From PWXP01 sp034005525 (GTDB lineage Bacteria; Planctomycetota; Planctomycetia; Pirellulales; Thermoguttaceae): 64,000 bases of DNA. The notes beneath the pieces were generated by a model. That model was not told where the DNA came from. It was given only the letters and a program-made list of their open reading frames with translations, and did no database searches. Every line of letters starts with the position of its first letter. Position 1 is the first letter of the stretch. The position numbers and the translations under genes were made by a program. The stretch spans positions 1 to 64,000 of the forward strand of contig JAVEUP010000007.1 of assembly GCA_034005525.1 (NCBI GenBank). Reading direction: 5' to 3'. Below, piece by piece: positions 24,429 to 31,645 of this stretch.

Positions 24429-26471
24429 TCAATGCACGCGTTGGCCGGGTTGGGCGCCGGGGTCGGGATGGAGCAGGAAGACGTCCTTTCCGCCGGGACC
24501 GGAGGCCACGACCATACCTTCGCTCAATCCAAACTTCATCTTGCGCGGCTTGAGATTCGCTGCGCACACGACAAGCCGGCCCACGAGTTGCTCCGGCTCG
24601 TACGCCTGCTTGATGCCGGCAAATACGGTGCGCGTGACGTCGCCGCCAAGGCCCAACGTAAGCTTCAGCAGTTTAGCCGCATCGGGCACCTTCTCGGCTG
24701 CCAGCACGCGGGCGATGCGCAGGTCGACTTTCTGGAAGTCTTCGAACGTGCACTCCTCGGCAAGCGGCTCCTGCTGCAACGGCCCATCCGAGTCGGCCGG
24801 AAGCGTGGCGGCTGCTGCCGGGGCCTTCTCAACCGGCTCAGCGCTCTCGGCGATCATCAGGTCCACTTTGCTTCGCTCCACTCGCTTCATCATGTGACTG
24901 AACTTGCCAACCGGCAGACCCACCAGCGGCTGCTGCGACTGCCGCCAATGCTTGATAGGCGTATTGAGCAGTTCGCCGGTCTGCCGGGCCAGCGAGGGCA
25001 ACACGGGCGCGAGATAGATTGCGAGCTGCCGGAAGAGGTTCAATCCGACAGTACAGACGCCGCGCAGTTCTTCAGTGCGGCCTTCCTTCTTGAGGTTCCA
25101 GGGTGCGCGATCCTCAACATACTTGTTCGCCCGGTCGCCGGCGGCCAGGATCAGCCGCATGGCCTGACTGTAGTCGCACACCTCGTACGCCTCGGCAATG
25201 GTGTTGCCGTCCGCGGCCGCCTGCTCGAAGAGTCCGCCGTCGTCCGGGTACACCTCGGCCAACCCGGTTTCCCCAGCGAACCTCGCCGTGCGGCTTGCCA
25301 GATTCACAATGTTGCCCACCATGTCGGAATTCACGCGGGCGGCGAACTCATCGAGGTTTAGATCGATATCGTCCACGCGGTCAGTAAGCTTCGCCGCGTA
25401 GTAGTACCGCAAGTAGCCCGGATCAAGGTAGTTCAGATAGGTCGATGCGAGTATGAACGTGCCTTTGCTCTTGGACATCTTCTCGCCATCGACGGTGAGA
25501 AACCCGTGGATATGGATCTTCCGCGGCAAGCTGAAGCGCGAGACCTTGAGCATGGCCGGCCAGAACAGTGTGTGGAAGTACGTGATGTCTTTGCCGATAA
25601 AATGGTGTATCTCGGTATCGGCCCCGTGGCGTTCATCCCACCAGCGGTCGAAATTCTCGCCGGTGCGGTCGCACCACTGGCGGCTTGAGGCAATATAGCC
25701 GATCGGTGCGTCGAACCACACGTACCAGTAGTTGCCGGGCGAATCGGGTATTTCGAACCCGAAGTACGGTTCCGGGCGCGAAACGTCCCAGTCCTTCAGC
25801 GGCTCGTTCAGGAAGTACGCCTTCAGGTAGTTGGTGATCTCCGGCTGAAGATGCCCGCCCGCCTGGGTCCAATTGTCCAAAAAGGCGTGCTCCTTTTCGA
25901 TATTGATGAACAGGTGGGGATGGGTGCGCACTTCGGGCCTGGCGCCGGAAGCGACGCTCACCGGGTCGACCAGTTCGGTGGGGCTGTAATGGGCCCCGCA
26001 CGCCGAACAGTTGTCGCCCGGCTGGTCGGTTGCGCCGCACCGGGGGCAAACGCCGCGCACCTGGCGGTCGGCCAGGAACATGCCGTGCGCGGGGTCGTAA
26101 AGCTGCTCGACCTCCTGCTCGTGAACCATGCCGGCTTTGCGGATCGCGGCCCAGATTTCTTCGCAAAGTGCCCGGTTTTCGGGACAATGCGTGCTGCCGT
26201 AGTTGTCGAACTCGATATCGAAGGCGGCGAAATCGCGTTCGTGGGCGTGTTGCATGCGGGCAATCAACTCTTCTTCGCTAATGCCTTCCTGCTTCGCCCG
26301 CAACATGATGGCCGTACCATGCGTGTCGTCGGCACACACGTAGACGCACTGGTTCCCTTGCAGCTTCTGGAACCGCACCCAGATATCCGTCTGGATATAC
26401 TCAACCAGGTGCCCGATGTGGATATGCCCGTTGGCATACGGCAGGGCGCTCGTGACAAGGATTCTTCGCAT
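24429..26471 (-). CDS. metG: Methionyl-tRNA synthetase
   Basis: Predicted as 680 residues from the ATG at 26471; the frame is open 46 codons further upstream but only this start gives the conserved N-terminus RRILVTSALPYANG. Class I signature HIGH is at 18-21 and KMSKS near 332. The zinc finger of the connecting peptide reads CPRCGATDQPGDNCSACG. The C-terminal 110 residues form an EMAP-II/Trbp111-like tRNA-binding domain (FQKVDLRIARVLAAEKVP...), as in dimeric bacterial enzymes. It charges initiator and elongator tRNA-Met. A variable Ala/Pro-rich linker joins the two parts. Confidence 0.97.
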   Translation of the reverse strand: MRRILVTSALPYANGHIHIGHLVEYIQTDIWVRFQKLQGNQCVYVCADDTHGTAIMLRAKQEGISEEELIARMQHAHERDFAAFDIEFDNYGSTHCPENRALCEEIWAAIRKAGMVHEQEVEQLYDPAHGMFLADRQVRGVCPRCGATDQPGDNCSACGAHYSPTELVDPVSVASGARPEVRTHPHLFINIEKEHAFLDNWTQAGGHLQPEITNYLKAYFLNEPLKDWDVSRPEPYFGFEIPDSPGNYWYVWFDAPIGYIASSRQWCDRTGENFDRWWDERHGADTEIHHFIGKDITYFHTLFWPAMLKVSRFSLPRKIHIHGFLTVDGEKMSKSKGTFILASTYLNYLDPGYLRYYYAAKLTDRVDDIDLNLDEFAARVNSDMVGNIVNLASRTARFAGETGLAEVYPDDGGLFEQAAADGNTIAEAYEVCDYSQAMRLILAAGDRANKYVEDRAPWNLKKEGRTEELRGVCTVGLNLFRQLAIYLAPVLPSLARQTGELLNTPIKHWRQSQQPLVGLPVGKFSHMMKRVERSKVDLMIAESAEPVEKAPAAAATLPADSDGPLQQEPLAEECTFEDFQKVDLRIARVLAAEKVPDAAKLLKLTLGLGGDVTRTVFAGIKQAYEPEQLVGRLVVCAANLKPRKMKFGLSEGMVVASGPGGKDVFLLHPDPGAQPGQRVH

Positions 26472-26512
26472 GAAGTTGCTTCCCGGCAGGCAATGGACAA
26501 TGAACTCGGTCG

Positions 26513-27298
26513 CTAGGTGAGTGGGCCGCTGGGCGCGTAGATCAGGCGGCGGTACGCTCGGATATCGCCTCGCACCACGAGAACATACAGCCGGCCGTCC
26601 TCCCGCCAAACCGAGGCAGACAGTCCGCCGGTCGACTGGATGGGATGCATAGGCGGCCGCGTCCGGAGGCTCTCGGAAGACGGGGCAGCCGCCACGTACA
26701 AAGTGGCTTGGCGGCTCCCGGCGGCCGGAAAGTCGTACGCGATGACCTGCTCGCCGAGCAACCCCCGAACCGCTCGCCAGCGGATATCAGGAACCCGAGC
26801 AACAGCCCGGCTGAGGGGGAACCGAGCCGGCGGCTGACTTTCGGCAAGGAGACGGCCCTGCGCGAAGTCGGCCTCGGCTTCCTGGAGGAACTGCCGACAA
26901 ACGACAGCCAGTATGCCGGCTTCATCGTGCGGAGTCGGGCCAGGCATGCCGACCCAGAAGGCTACGAAGAGCGAAGCGGCAAGGGCAGCCAACCCACCTG
27001 CGGAAATCAGCCATCGTCGCCGGCTACGGCGGCCCTCTGTCGTGGCCAATGGTTCGTTTGCAGCAGATAATCGTGCGAGAATTCGCGACTGGAGCCCCTC
27101 AGGCACCGGCACGTCGCTCATCGCGGCTTGAAACTGGAAGTCGGCAAGTTCCAATCGCTCGTGAAGCTCGCGCAGGCAGGGATCGACCGCCAAAAGGTCA
27201 CTCAGCCCCAACTCAGGCAGCGCACTATCATCGCTGCCTGGCCGGCAAGCCTCCAGGGCCTCAATGACTCGTTCGTCGCGAATGGGATCACTGCACAT
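26513..27298 (-). CDS. Membrane-anchored putative anti-sigma factor
   Basis: Predicted as 261 residues from the ATG at 27298 (MCSDPIRDERVIEALEACRP), four bases after the ECF sigma gene stop; the longer open frame from 27376 overlaps the sigma gene and is unlikely. The cytoplasmic N-terminus is about 110 residues, largely helical and acidic. A single membrane helix (WLISAGGLAALAASLFVAFWVGM) precedes a periplasmic domain of about 130 residues, which could sense the envelope. It lacks a recognisable zinc anti-sigma (HxxxCxxC) motif. The role is inferred from its position beside the sigma factor. Confidence 0.65.
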   Translation of the reverse strand: MCSDPIRDERVIEALEACRPGSDDSALPELGLSDLLAVDPCLRELHERLELADFQFQAAMSDVPVPEGLQSRILARLSAANEPLATTEGRRSRRRWLISAGGLAALAASLFVAFWVGMPGPTPHDEAGILAVVCRQFLQEAEADFAQGRLLAESQPPARFPLSRAVARVPDIRWRAVRGLLGEQVIAYDFPAAGSRQATLYVAAAPSSESLRTRPPMHPIQSTGGLSASVWREDGRLYVLVVRGDIRAYRRLIYAPSGPLT

Positions 27299-27302
27299 GA
27301 AA

Positions 27303-27848
27303 CTATCCTTGCCTCGATTCACTGTGGACGACGGCAGGCATCTCTGCCCTCCGGCCCGCGATATCTTCCTCGCCATCCTTGCTTAGAAGTTGGCTGCGTA
27401 ACTGCCCCTTGGCCCTGGCAAGCCGGCTCATCACCGTGCCGATCGGAATATCCAGCGCCTCGGCCATTTCGCGGTAGCTCAACTGCTCATAGTAGAACAT
27501 CACAACCACAATCCGGAACCCGGCCGGAAGCGAGTCCAATGCAAGCTGAAGCCGCTCTTGATCGATCTCGACGGAATCCTCCTTTTGGGGTATGCTATCG
27601 ATATTCAGGCGTAAATCGGCGGCTGGGGTCGGCCGTTCTTTCTGTCGCAACTTGAAAAAATGGTTCCGGAGTATGGCGTATAACCAGCTTCGGGCGCTTC
27701 CTTCGTTGCGCAAATGCCCCAGTTTATCGCTAGCCACCAAAAAGACCTGCTGGGTCAGGTCCTCGGCATCGGGGACCGACCCGGTAAGCCGATAGGCGTA
27801 CCGATATACCGCTTGATGGTGGTCGGCAACAAGCTGGGCGATATCCAT
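27303..27848 (-). CDS. ECF-family RNA polymerase sigma factor
   Basis: A 181-residue sigma-70 group 4 protein. Region 2 shows DAEDLTQQVFLVA and WLYAILRNHF, which contact the -10 and core polymerase. Region 4 has the helix-turn-helix LSYREMAEALDIPIGTVMSRLARAKGQL, which binds the -35. A linker of about 40 residues between them is rich in Glu/Asp. The C-terminal 20 residues (AGRRAEMPAVVHSESRQG) extend beyond region 4. It starts the pair with the membrane protein downstream, a common planctomycete arrangement in which the partner sequesters sigma until a signal. No convincing ribosome-binding site precedes its ATG. Confidence 0.92.
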   Translation of the reverse strand: MDIAQLVADHHQAVYRYAYRLTGSVPDAEDLTQQVFLVASDKLGHLRNEGSARSWLYAILRNHFFKLRQKERPTPAADLRLNIDSIPQKEDSVEIDQERLQLALDSLPAGFRIVVVMFYYEQLSYREMAEALDIPIGTVMSRLARAKGQLRSQLLSKDGEEDIAGRRAEMPAVVHSESRQG

Positions 27849-28103
27849 GTGTTCGCGGAAGCCGGCCGCAGCCGTCCCCCCTCTTAGAGGCCGATTCTCA
27901 GGAGTTTATTCCAGAGTTGTTCAAATAGCTAACGTATTATTTTAGAGCCCCGGGAATAAATGGACAGGGGCAGGAGTCTTAGAGGTTGTGAGGAAGCGGA
28001 TTCTGATTCTGCGTTCCCGCAGGAGGAGTCGGTCACACACGGCGGTGTACGGTTCACCACCGGGTATTTCTGAAGCACCCTCGAAACCAGAAAGGTGGTC
28101 ACA

Positions 28104-28331
28104 ATGAGGTACTTCGCACTGTTTCTGATGCTGTTGAGTCTGTGTGTCATTTCGGTTGGTTGCGGCGGTTCCGCCCCCGCGCCGAGCCCAACCCCGCCCC
28201 CGGTAGACGCTGATGTCGAGATCGACGTCGACGAGCCGGCCGACGAGCCCGCCATGGAAGAGCCGGCCATGGAAGAGCCCGCCGCGGAAGAGCCCGCTGA
28301 ACCCGCCGAGCCGGCTGAGCCGGGCATGTAG
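28104..28331 (+). CDS. Small acidic lipoprotein with Glu/Pro/Ala repeats
   Basis: A 75-residue product from the ATG at 28104, with AAAGGTGG upstream; a GTG at 28095 is an alternative start. The signal (MRYFALFLMLLSLCVISVGC) ends in a lipobox-like VGC, and the mature chain begins CGGSAPAPSPTPPP. The remainder is DVEIDVDEPADEP followed by repeated MEEPA and AEPAEP units, strongly acidic and disordered. Such peptides decorate or tether to the outer membrane in many Planctomycetes. It precedes the parvulin gene by about 190 bases. Confidence 0.65.
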   Translation: MRYFALFLMLLSLCVISVGCGGSAPAPSPTPPPVDADVEIDVDEPADEPAMEEPAMEEPAAEEPAEPAEPAEPGM

Positions 28332-28350
28332 TAGCGGGGAAAGGACCCAG

Positions 28351-28387
28351 CGGCACGAGTGCTCTTCCCGAGAGTGATCTCGTGCCG
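28351..28387 (+). terminator. Hairpin after the small lipoprotein gene
   Basis: CGGCACGAG (28351-28359) pairs with CTCGTGCCG (28379-28387). A shorter CCGGTG/CACCGG stem follows at 28385-28401. There is no T-run, so intrinsic termination is uncertain. Confidence 0.35.
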
Positions 28388-28457
28388 GTGGCAAGCACCG
28401 GCTGCTCAGGCCGTTCGGCTCAGCTTGGTTGTTTTGCCGAAGCGTTTCGGAACCACC

Positions 28458-28485
28458 CAGGAGGGACCCGAAAGGGTCCCTCCTG
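28458..28485. terminator. Perfect 12-bp hairpin with GAAA tetraloop
   Basis: The stem GGAGGGACCC with flanking CA pairs exactly with its complement (28458-28469 with 28474-28485) across a GAAA loop. It lies 32 bases before the parvulin start. No T-run follows, so it may instead be a leader structure. Confidence 0.4.
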
Positions 28486-28517
28486 TCGTAAGACAACACA
28501 TACGGAAAGGCGGTTTG

Positions 28518-28802
28518 ATGGCTACGAGAGCGACAGCGAGGCATATCCTGGTCGAGACCCAGGCGTCGTGCGAGGAACTGAAACAGCAGATTGAAGCAGG
28601 AGCCGACTTCGCCGCGCTCGCGCGCGAGCACTCGAAGTGCCCCTCGGGCAAGCAAGGTGGCGATCTGGGCGAGTTTGGCCCAGGCCAGATGGTGCCCGAG
28701 TTCGACCGCGTCGTATTCAGTGCCGAGGTTGGTACAGTCCAAGGCCCTGTGAAGACCCAGTTCGGTTATCATCTGCTTGAGGTGACCAGCCGCACCGCGT
28801 AG
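28518..28802 (+). CDS. ppiC: Parvulin-type peptidyl-prolyl cis-trans isomerase
   Basis: A 94-residue single-domain PpiC/parvulin. The signature pattern runs from ARHILVETQASCEELKQQI through FAALAREHSKCPSGKQGGDL to GPVKTQFGYHLLEV, matching stand-alone PpiC in length. There is no signal peptide, so it is cytoplasmic. The ATG at 28518 has GGAAAGG 9-15 bases upstream; the longer open frame from 28359 crosses the hairpin and lacks parvulin homology. It catalyses proline isomerisation in folding substrates. It lies convergent to the PP2C gene, with an 11-base gap. Confidence 0.9.
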   Translation: MATRATARHILVETQASCEELKQQIEAGADFAALAREHSKCPSGKQGGDLGEFGPGQMVPEFDRVVFSAEVGTVQGPVKTQFGYHLLEVTSRTA

Positions 28803-28813
28803 TCAGGACTTGC

Positions 28814-29797
28814 CTAACGCCGGAACCGGTCGCGAAGGCGGCCGAGCAGTGTGCGCCCGGCCCGAAGTGATTCGTCGGCGAGTTGGTTGAACCCGTCGGC
28901 GATCTGATGCAGCGCGGCTTGGGTGGGCGAGGTCGCGTCCTCCACCGTTGCATCAAGCGGCTCCTCTGCCGTTGCGTCATACGTCGGGGCGCGGGCCTCG
29001 GCTGCTTGGGCTTCGTCGTGAAGCACGGGCTGCTCGGGCTGCATCTGGCTGGTTACCCGTAGTGTCAGCACTGTCGCGTCGTCGTACCGCATTTCGCGTT
29101 GGACGCGCAAGGAGTTGATCTCATCGACCCACTCTGATTGGCCGGTTCTCCAAAGGGTCGACCAGTCGGGCGGATTCTGCGACTCGACGCGCCGATACAG
29201 CCATTCGGCCACGGCGTCGGTCGTCAGCAGGAGATGGTCATCGGGGTAGCAAACGACGTCGAGCGTTGCGAACTTCATGAGGGCATCCCGGCCCAAGTCG
29301 ACACTGCCCAGTGCCAGCGGATTGGTCTCGAACTCGGCCGCGGAAGTCATGGGGAAGCAGCGGAGCAGTTCCCCATGCCGCACGTGAAACAGACAGCTAT
29401 CGCCAATGGCGCGTGCCAACAAGCGGAACCCGCCGAACGAGCCTGCGTGGGTCGGCTCCAGCGGCAAGAGTTGTGCCCACAGGAGGGTTGAAAACGCCCC
29501 AGTTGGCAGCTTGGCCTTCTGGAACCAGGCGAGGCCGGTCGTATCGATTTGTTCGCTCCATCGCCGGCGGCACTGGGCAAGCCAATCGGCAAACAGGGCG
29601 GCATCATCAGGGTCGGGCGGCTGCCAAGCAACTGCTTGCACAAGTGTTTCGGCCCAGACCCCGGAGAAGATCGCCGAGGACACGCCGTCGGCAACCGCGG
29701 CGATTCCACGTTCGAGATCGAACGCGTACGCGTCCTGGTTCTCGCTGGGATGTTCGGGGTCCTTAGCAAGCTGGACGGCCTGGGCTTCAAAGGGCAT
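28814..29797 (-). CDS. PP2C-family Ser/Thr phosphatase, YegK-like
   Basis: A 327-residue product. The first 250 residues have PP2C motifs: SENQDAYAF and VADGVS near the N-terminus, AIGDSCLF in the middle and YDDATVLTL near 250, with Asp residues that would hold the metals. The C-terminal 75 residues are Ala/Glu/Gln-rich and end in LRDRFRR. It resembles the phosphatase of the YegI/YegK/YegL-like kinase/phosphatase/vWA sets. Here its likely partners, the kinase (37379-39799) and vWA protein (36410-37276), are on the same strand but 6.6 kb upstream, with oppositely oriented genes between. A TATAAT upstream may allow separate expression. Confidence 0.75.
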   Translation of the reverse strand: MPFEAQAVQLAKDPEHPSENQDAYAFDLERGIAAVADGVSSAIFSGVWAETLVQAVAWQPPDPDDAALFADWLAQCRRRWSEQIDTTGLAWFQKAKLPTGAFSTLLWAQLLPLEPTHAGSFGGFRLLARAIGDSCLFHVRHGELLRCFPMTSAAEFETNPLALGSVDLGRDALMKFATLDVVCYPDDHLLLTTDAVAEWLYRRVESQNPPDWSTLWRTGQSEWVDEINSLRVQREMRYDDATVLTLRVTSQMQPEQPVLHDEAQAAEARAPTYDATAEEPLDATVEDATSPTQAALHQIADGFNQLADESLRAGRTLLGRLRDRFRR

Positions 29798-29839
29798 ACC
29801 GGATCACCGAGTCGGAGGAAAACGCTCGCCCGCTACCCT

Positions 29840-29845
29840 ATTATA
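29840..29845 (-). promoter_or_regulatory. -10 box for the PP2C gene
   Basis: TATAAT on the minus strand, about 43 bases before the start codon, with TG just upstream. The -35 is poor (CTACCG at 17-base spacing). The rest of 29798-30156 holds no other supported gene. Confidence 0.35.
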
Positions 29846-30011
29846 CACGATGCCAGGGGGCACGGTAGCCCGGAGCTTGGGTGCCGTGTCGCGAATGTGG
29901 GGCTCCACCAGAGACGCCCCGAGCGACATCTGCCAAGCCCAGTGTAAACGGGCTTGACCCAACTGCATGCGTGTTTCTGCACCCGCTGAGTACTGCACCT
30001 ATTGCTCTGCC

Positions 30012-30040
30012 TTGACTTGCCCGCATTCCCCAGCTATCCT
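30012..30040 (+). promoter_or_regulatory. Sigma-70-like promoter of the Tat-exported deacetylase-like gene
   Basis: TTGACT (30012-30017), 17 bases, then TATCCT (30035-30040). Start near 30047. Confidence 0.6.
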
Positions 30041-30156
30041 CAACCTTCGTGCGGGAAATGCAATTCCCCGCCGCTTCAGTCGGCCCTGGCGGCCGAAATC
30101 GTTCCTGTCTGTTACGCCCCGAACACACTGCGAGCAAGAGAGGGAGGGTTGGTATT

Positions 30157-31440
30157 GTGAAGACGCACAGTCCTGAACATTCCGGAAGAACATCACGACG
30201 GGCTTTTCTGGGAACGGTCGCGCTGTCCGCAAGCGTCTGGGAAAGGGTTTGCTGTGCAGCAAGCCCTGCCGAAGCCGAAACGGCTACGGAACGCGAGGAG
30301 GCTGCCAACGGATTCTGTTTCACCCAACCCTTTGACGGCGGTGTCATCCATGAAGAATGCGGCCCTCCCGTCTTGGGCACTCAAACAGGCCCCGATGGTG
30401 AGAAGCTGCTGAAGATTCAAGTTGCCGGCGCTGTCCCGCCGGGTGCAAAGCTTGAGGTGTTCATGACGGATGGGGAAGACATTCCGGTAACGATCGACGG
30501 CGGCACCTTTCTCGGAACCGCGGTGCTGAAAGACCGGATTACCGAAATCAAGGCTCGAGCCACAATCAACGGCGAGTCCCAGGAAATACGTACGCGGCCT
30601 GTCTGGGCAAAGAACTCGTACCCGCGGTTTCGTTGCTACATCGATGATCACAGCTTCTTCTTCCGCGACATCTGCCAGAATGACTACAAGAGCATTTTCG
30701 ATTGTTTCTATCTGGCAAGACTGCGCCAGCTCCATCGTGAGTTCGGCGTGAAGATCAACCTGAACTGCTTCAACACGACACCGGAGCGGGATTTCAGGCT
30801 TTCGATGTTTCCGGACAAGTACAAGCCGGAATTCGAAGACAACGCGCACTGGCTTCGGCTGGCGTTCCATTCGGAAAACGAATTCCCGAACATCCCGTAC
30901 AAGAACGCCACGCCGGAAGAACTCGCCACCGATTTCGATCTGGTCGCCGGGGAACTGAAACGAATTGCAGGCTGCGCTTACACCGCCGGGTTGCAGATTC
31001 ACTGGGCCGACGTCCCGCCGAGCTGTTACCAGGTCCTTGCCGATCGTGGCGTGAAGATGCTGCCGACAAGAGGCAGAAAGCGCGACTCAACGCAGCAGAA
31101 GATATGCGACTATCATCTTCCCGACGACGTCCTGGAGTATCTGTACTACAATCAGGGGTGGATGCATTTCGAAAGCGGCCTGATCTTCTACTCGGCTTCT
31201 ACCGGCACTCGCGAGTGGACTCCGGTGGAGAAGACTGTTCCCGGCCTTGTCGCCGTGATTGAGAATCCTGCCAAGAGCCATTTGCTCAATATCGCAGGGC
31301 ACGAGCAGTATTGGTGGCCCTTCTACAAGAACTTCGTCCCCGACCTCTACGAGCGTTATGCGACGGCTTTCCGTTTCGTTCTCGACCGGGGGTACAAACC
31401 CATATGGATTGAAGACGGCTTCTTCGGCGGTGCGGAATGA
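30157..31440 (+). CDS. Tat-exported polysaccharide-deacetylase-like protein
   Basis: Predicted as 427 residues from the GTG at 30157, with GGGAGG ten bases upstream; this yields a Tat signal (RTSRRAFLGTVALS) near the N-terminus, while the longer open frame would place it internally. The mature domain (about 150-427) begins FRCYIDDHSFFFRDICQND, then FGVKINLNCFNTT, FHSENEFPN and QIHWADVPPSCY, which fits a (beta/alpha)-barrel of the NodB/deacetylase type with possible metal ligands Asp-Asp-His. The N-terminal 100 residues look like a separate beta-domain. The substrate is unknown. It lies upstream of the GH31 gene, possibly for related glycan work. Confidence 0.65.
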   Translation: MKTHSPEHSGRTSRRAFLGTVALSASVWERVCCAASPAEAETATEREEAANGFCFTQPFDGGVIHEECGPPVLGTQTGPDGEKLLKIQVAGAVPPGAKLEVFMTDGEDIPVTIDGGTFLGTAVLKDRITEIKARATINGESQEIRTRPVWAKNSYPRFRCYIDDHSFFFRDICQNDYKSIFDCFYLARLRQLHREFGVKINLNCFNTTPERDFRLSMFPDKYKPEFEDNAHWLRLAFHSENEFPNIPYKNATPEELATDFDLVAGELKRIAGCAYTAGLQIHWADVPPSCYQVLADRGVKMLPTRGRKRDSTQQKICDYHLPDDVLEYLYYNQGWMHFESGLIFYSASTGTREWTPVEKTVPGLVAVIENPAKSHLLNIAGHEQYWWPFYKNFVPDLYERYATAFRFVLDRGYKPIWIEDGFFGGAE

Positions 31441-31472
31441 CAAGCCGTCTGACGACGGTTCCCAAGGGACGG

Positions 31473-31500
31473 GCCCCGTCGGCTAGACGGGCTCTTGCTT
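31473..31500 (+). terminator. Possible intrinsic terminator
   Basis: GCCCCGTC (31473-31480) pairs with GACGGGC (31486-31492) with one bulge, followed by the T-rich TCTTGCTT. It follows the deacetylase-like gene. Confidence 0.4.
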
Positions 31501-31522
31501 AGACACTGAAGATACAGCGGGG

Positions 31523-31551
31523 TTGACAAACAGCCACAGACGAAGCACAAT
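31523..31551 (+). promoter_or_regulatory. Sigma-70-like promoter of the GH31 gene
   Basis: TTGACA (31523-31528), 17 bases, then CACAAT (31546-31551). Start near 31559, with a leader of about 87 bases. Confidence 0.55.
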
Positions 31552-31645
31552 AGGGCGCGCCGTTCACCCGCAAGGCCACAAGCTTGCGAGAGGCAGTTCG
31601 GTTTCCCGCAGCGTTTTCCCACCAAGAACCTCGGAGGTCCCTCCC

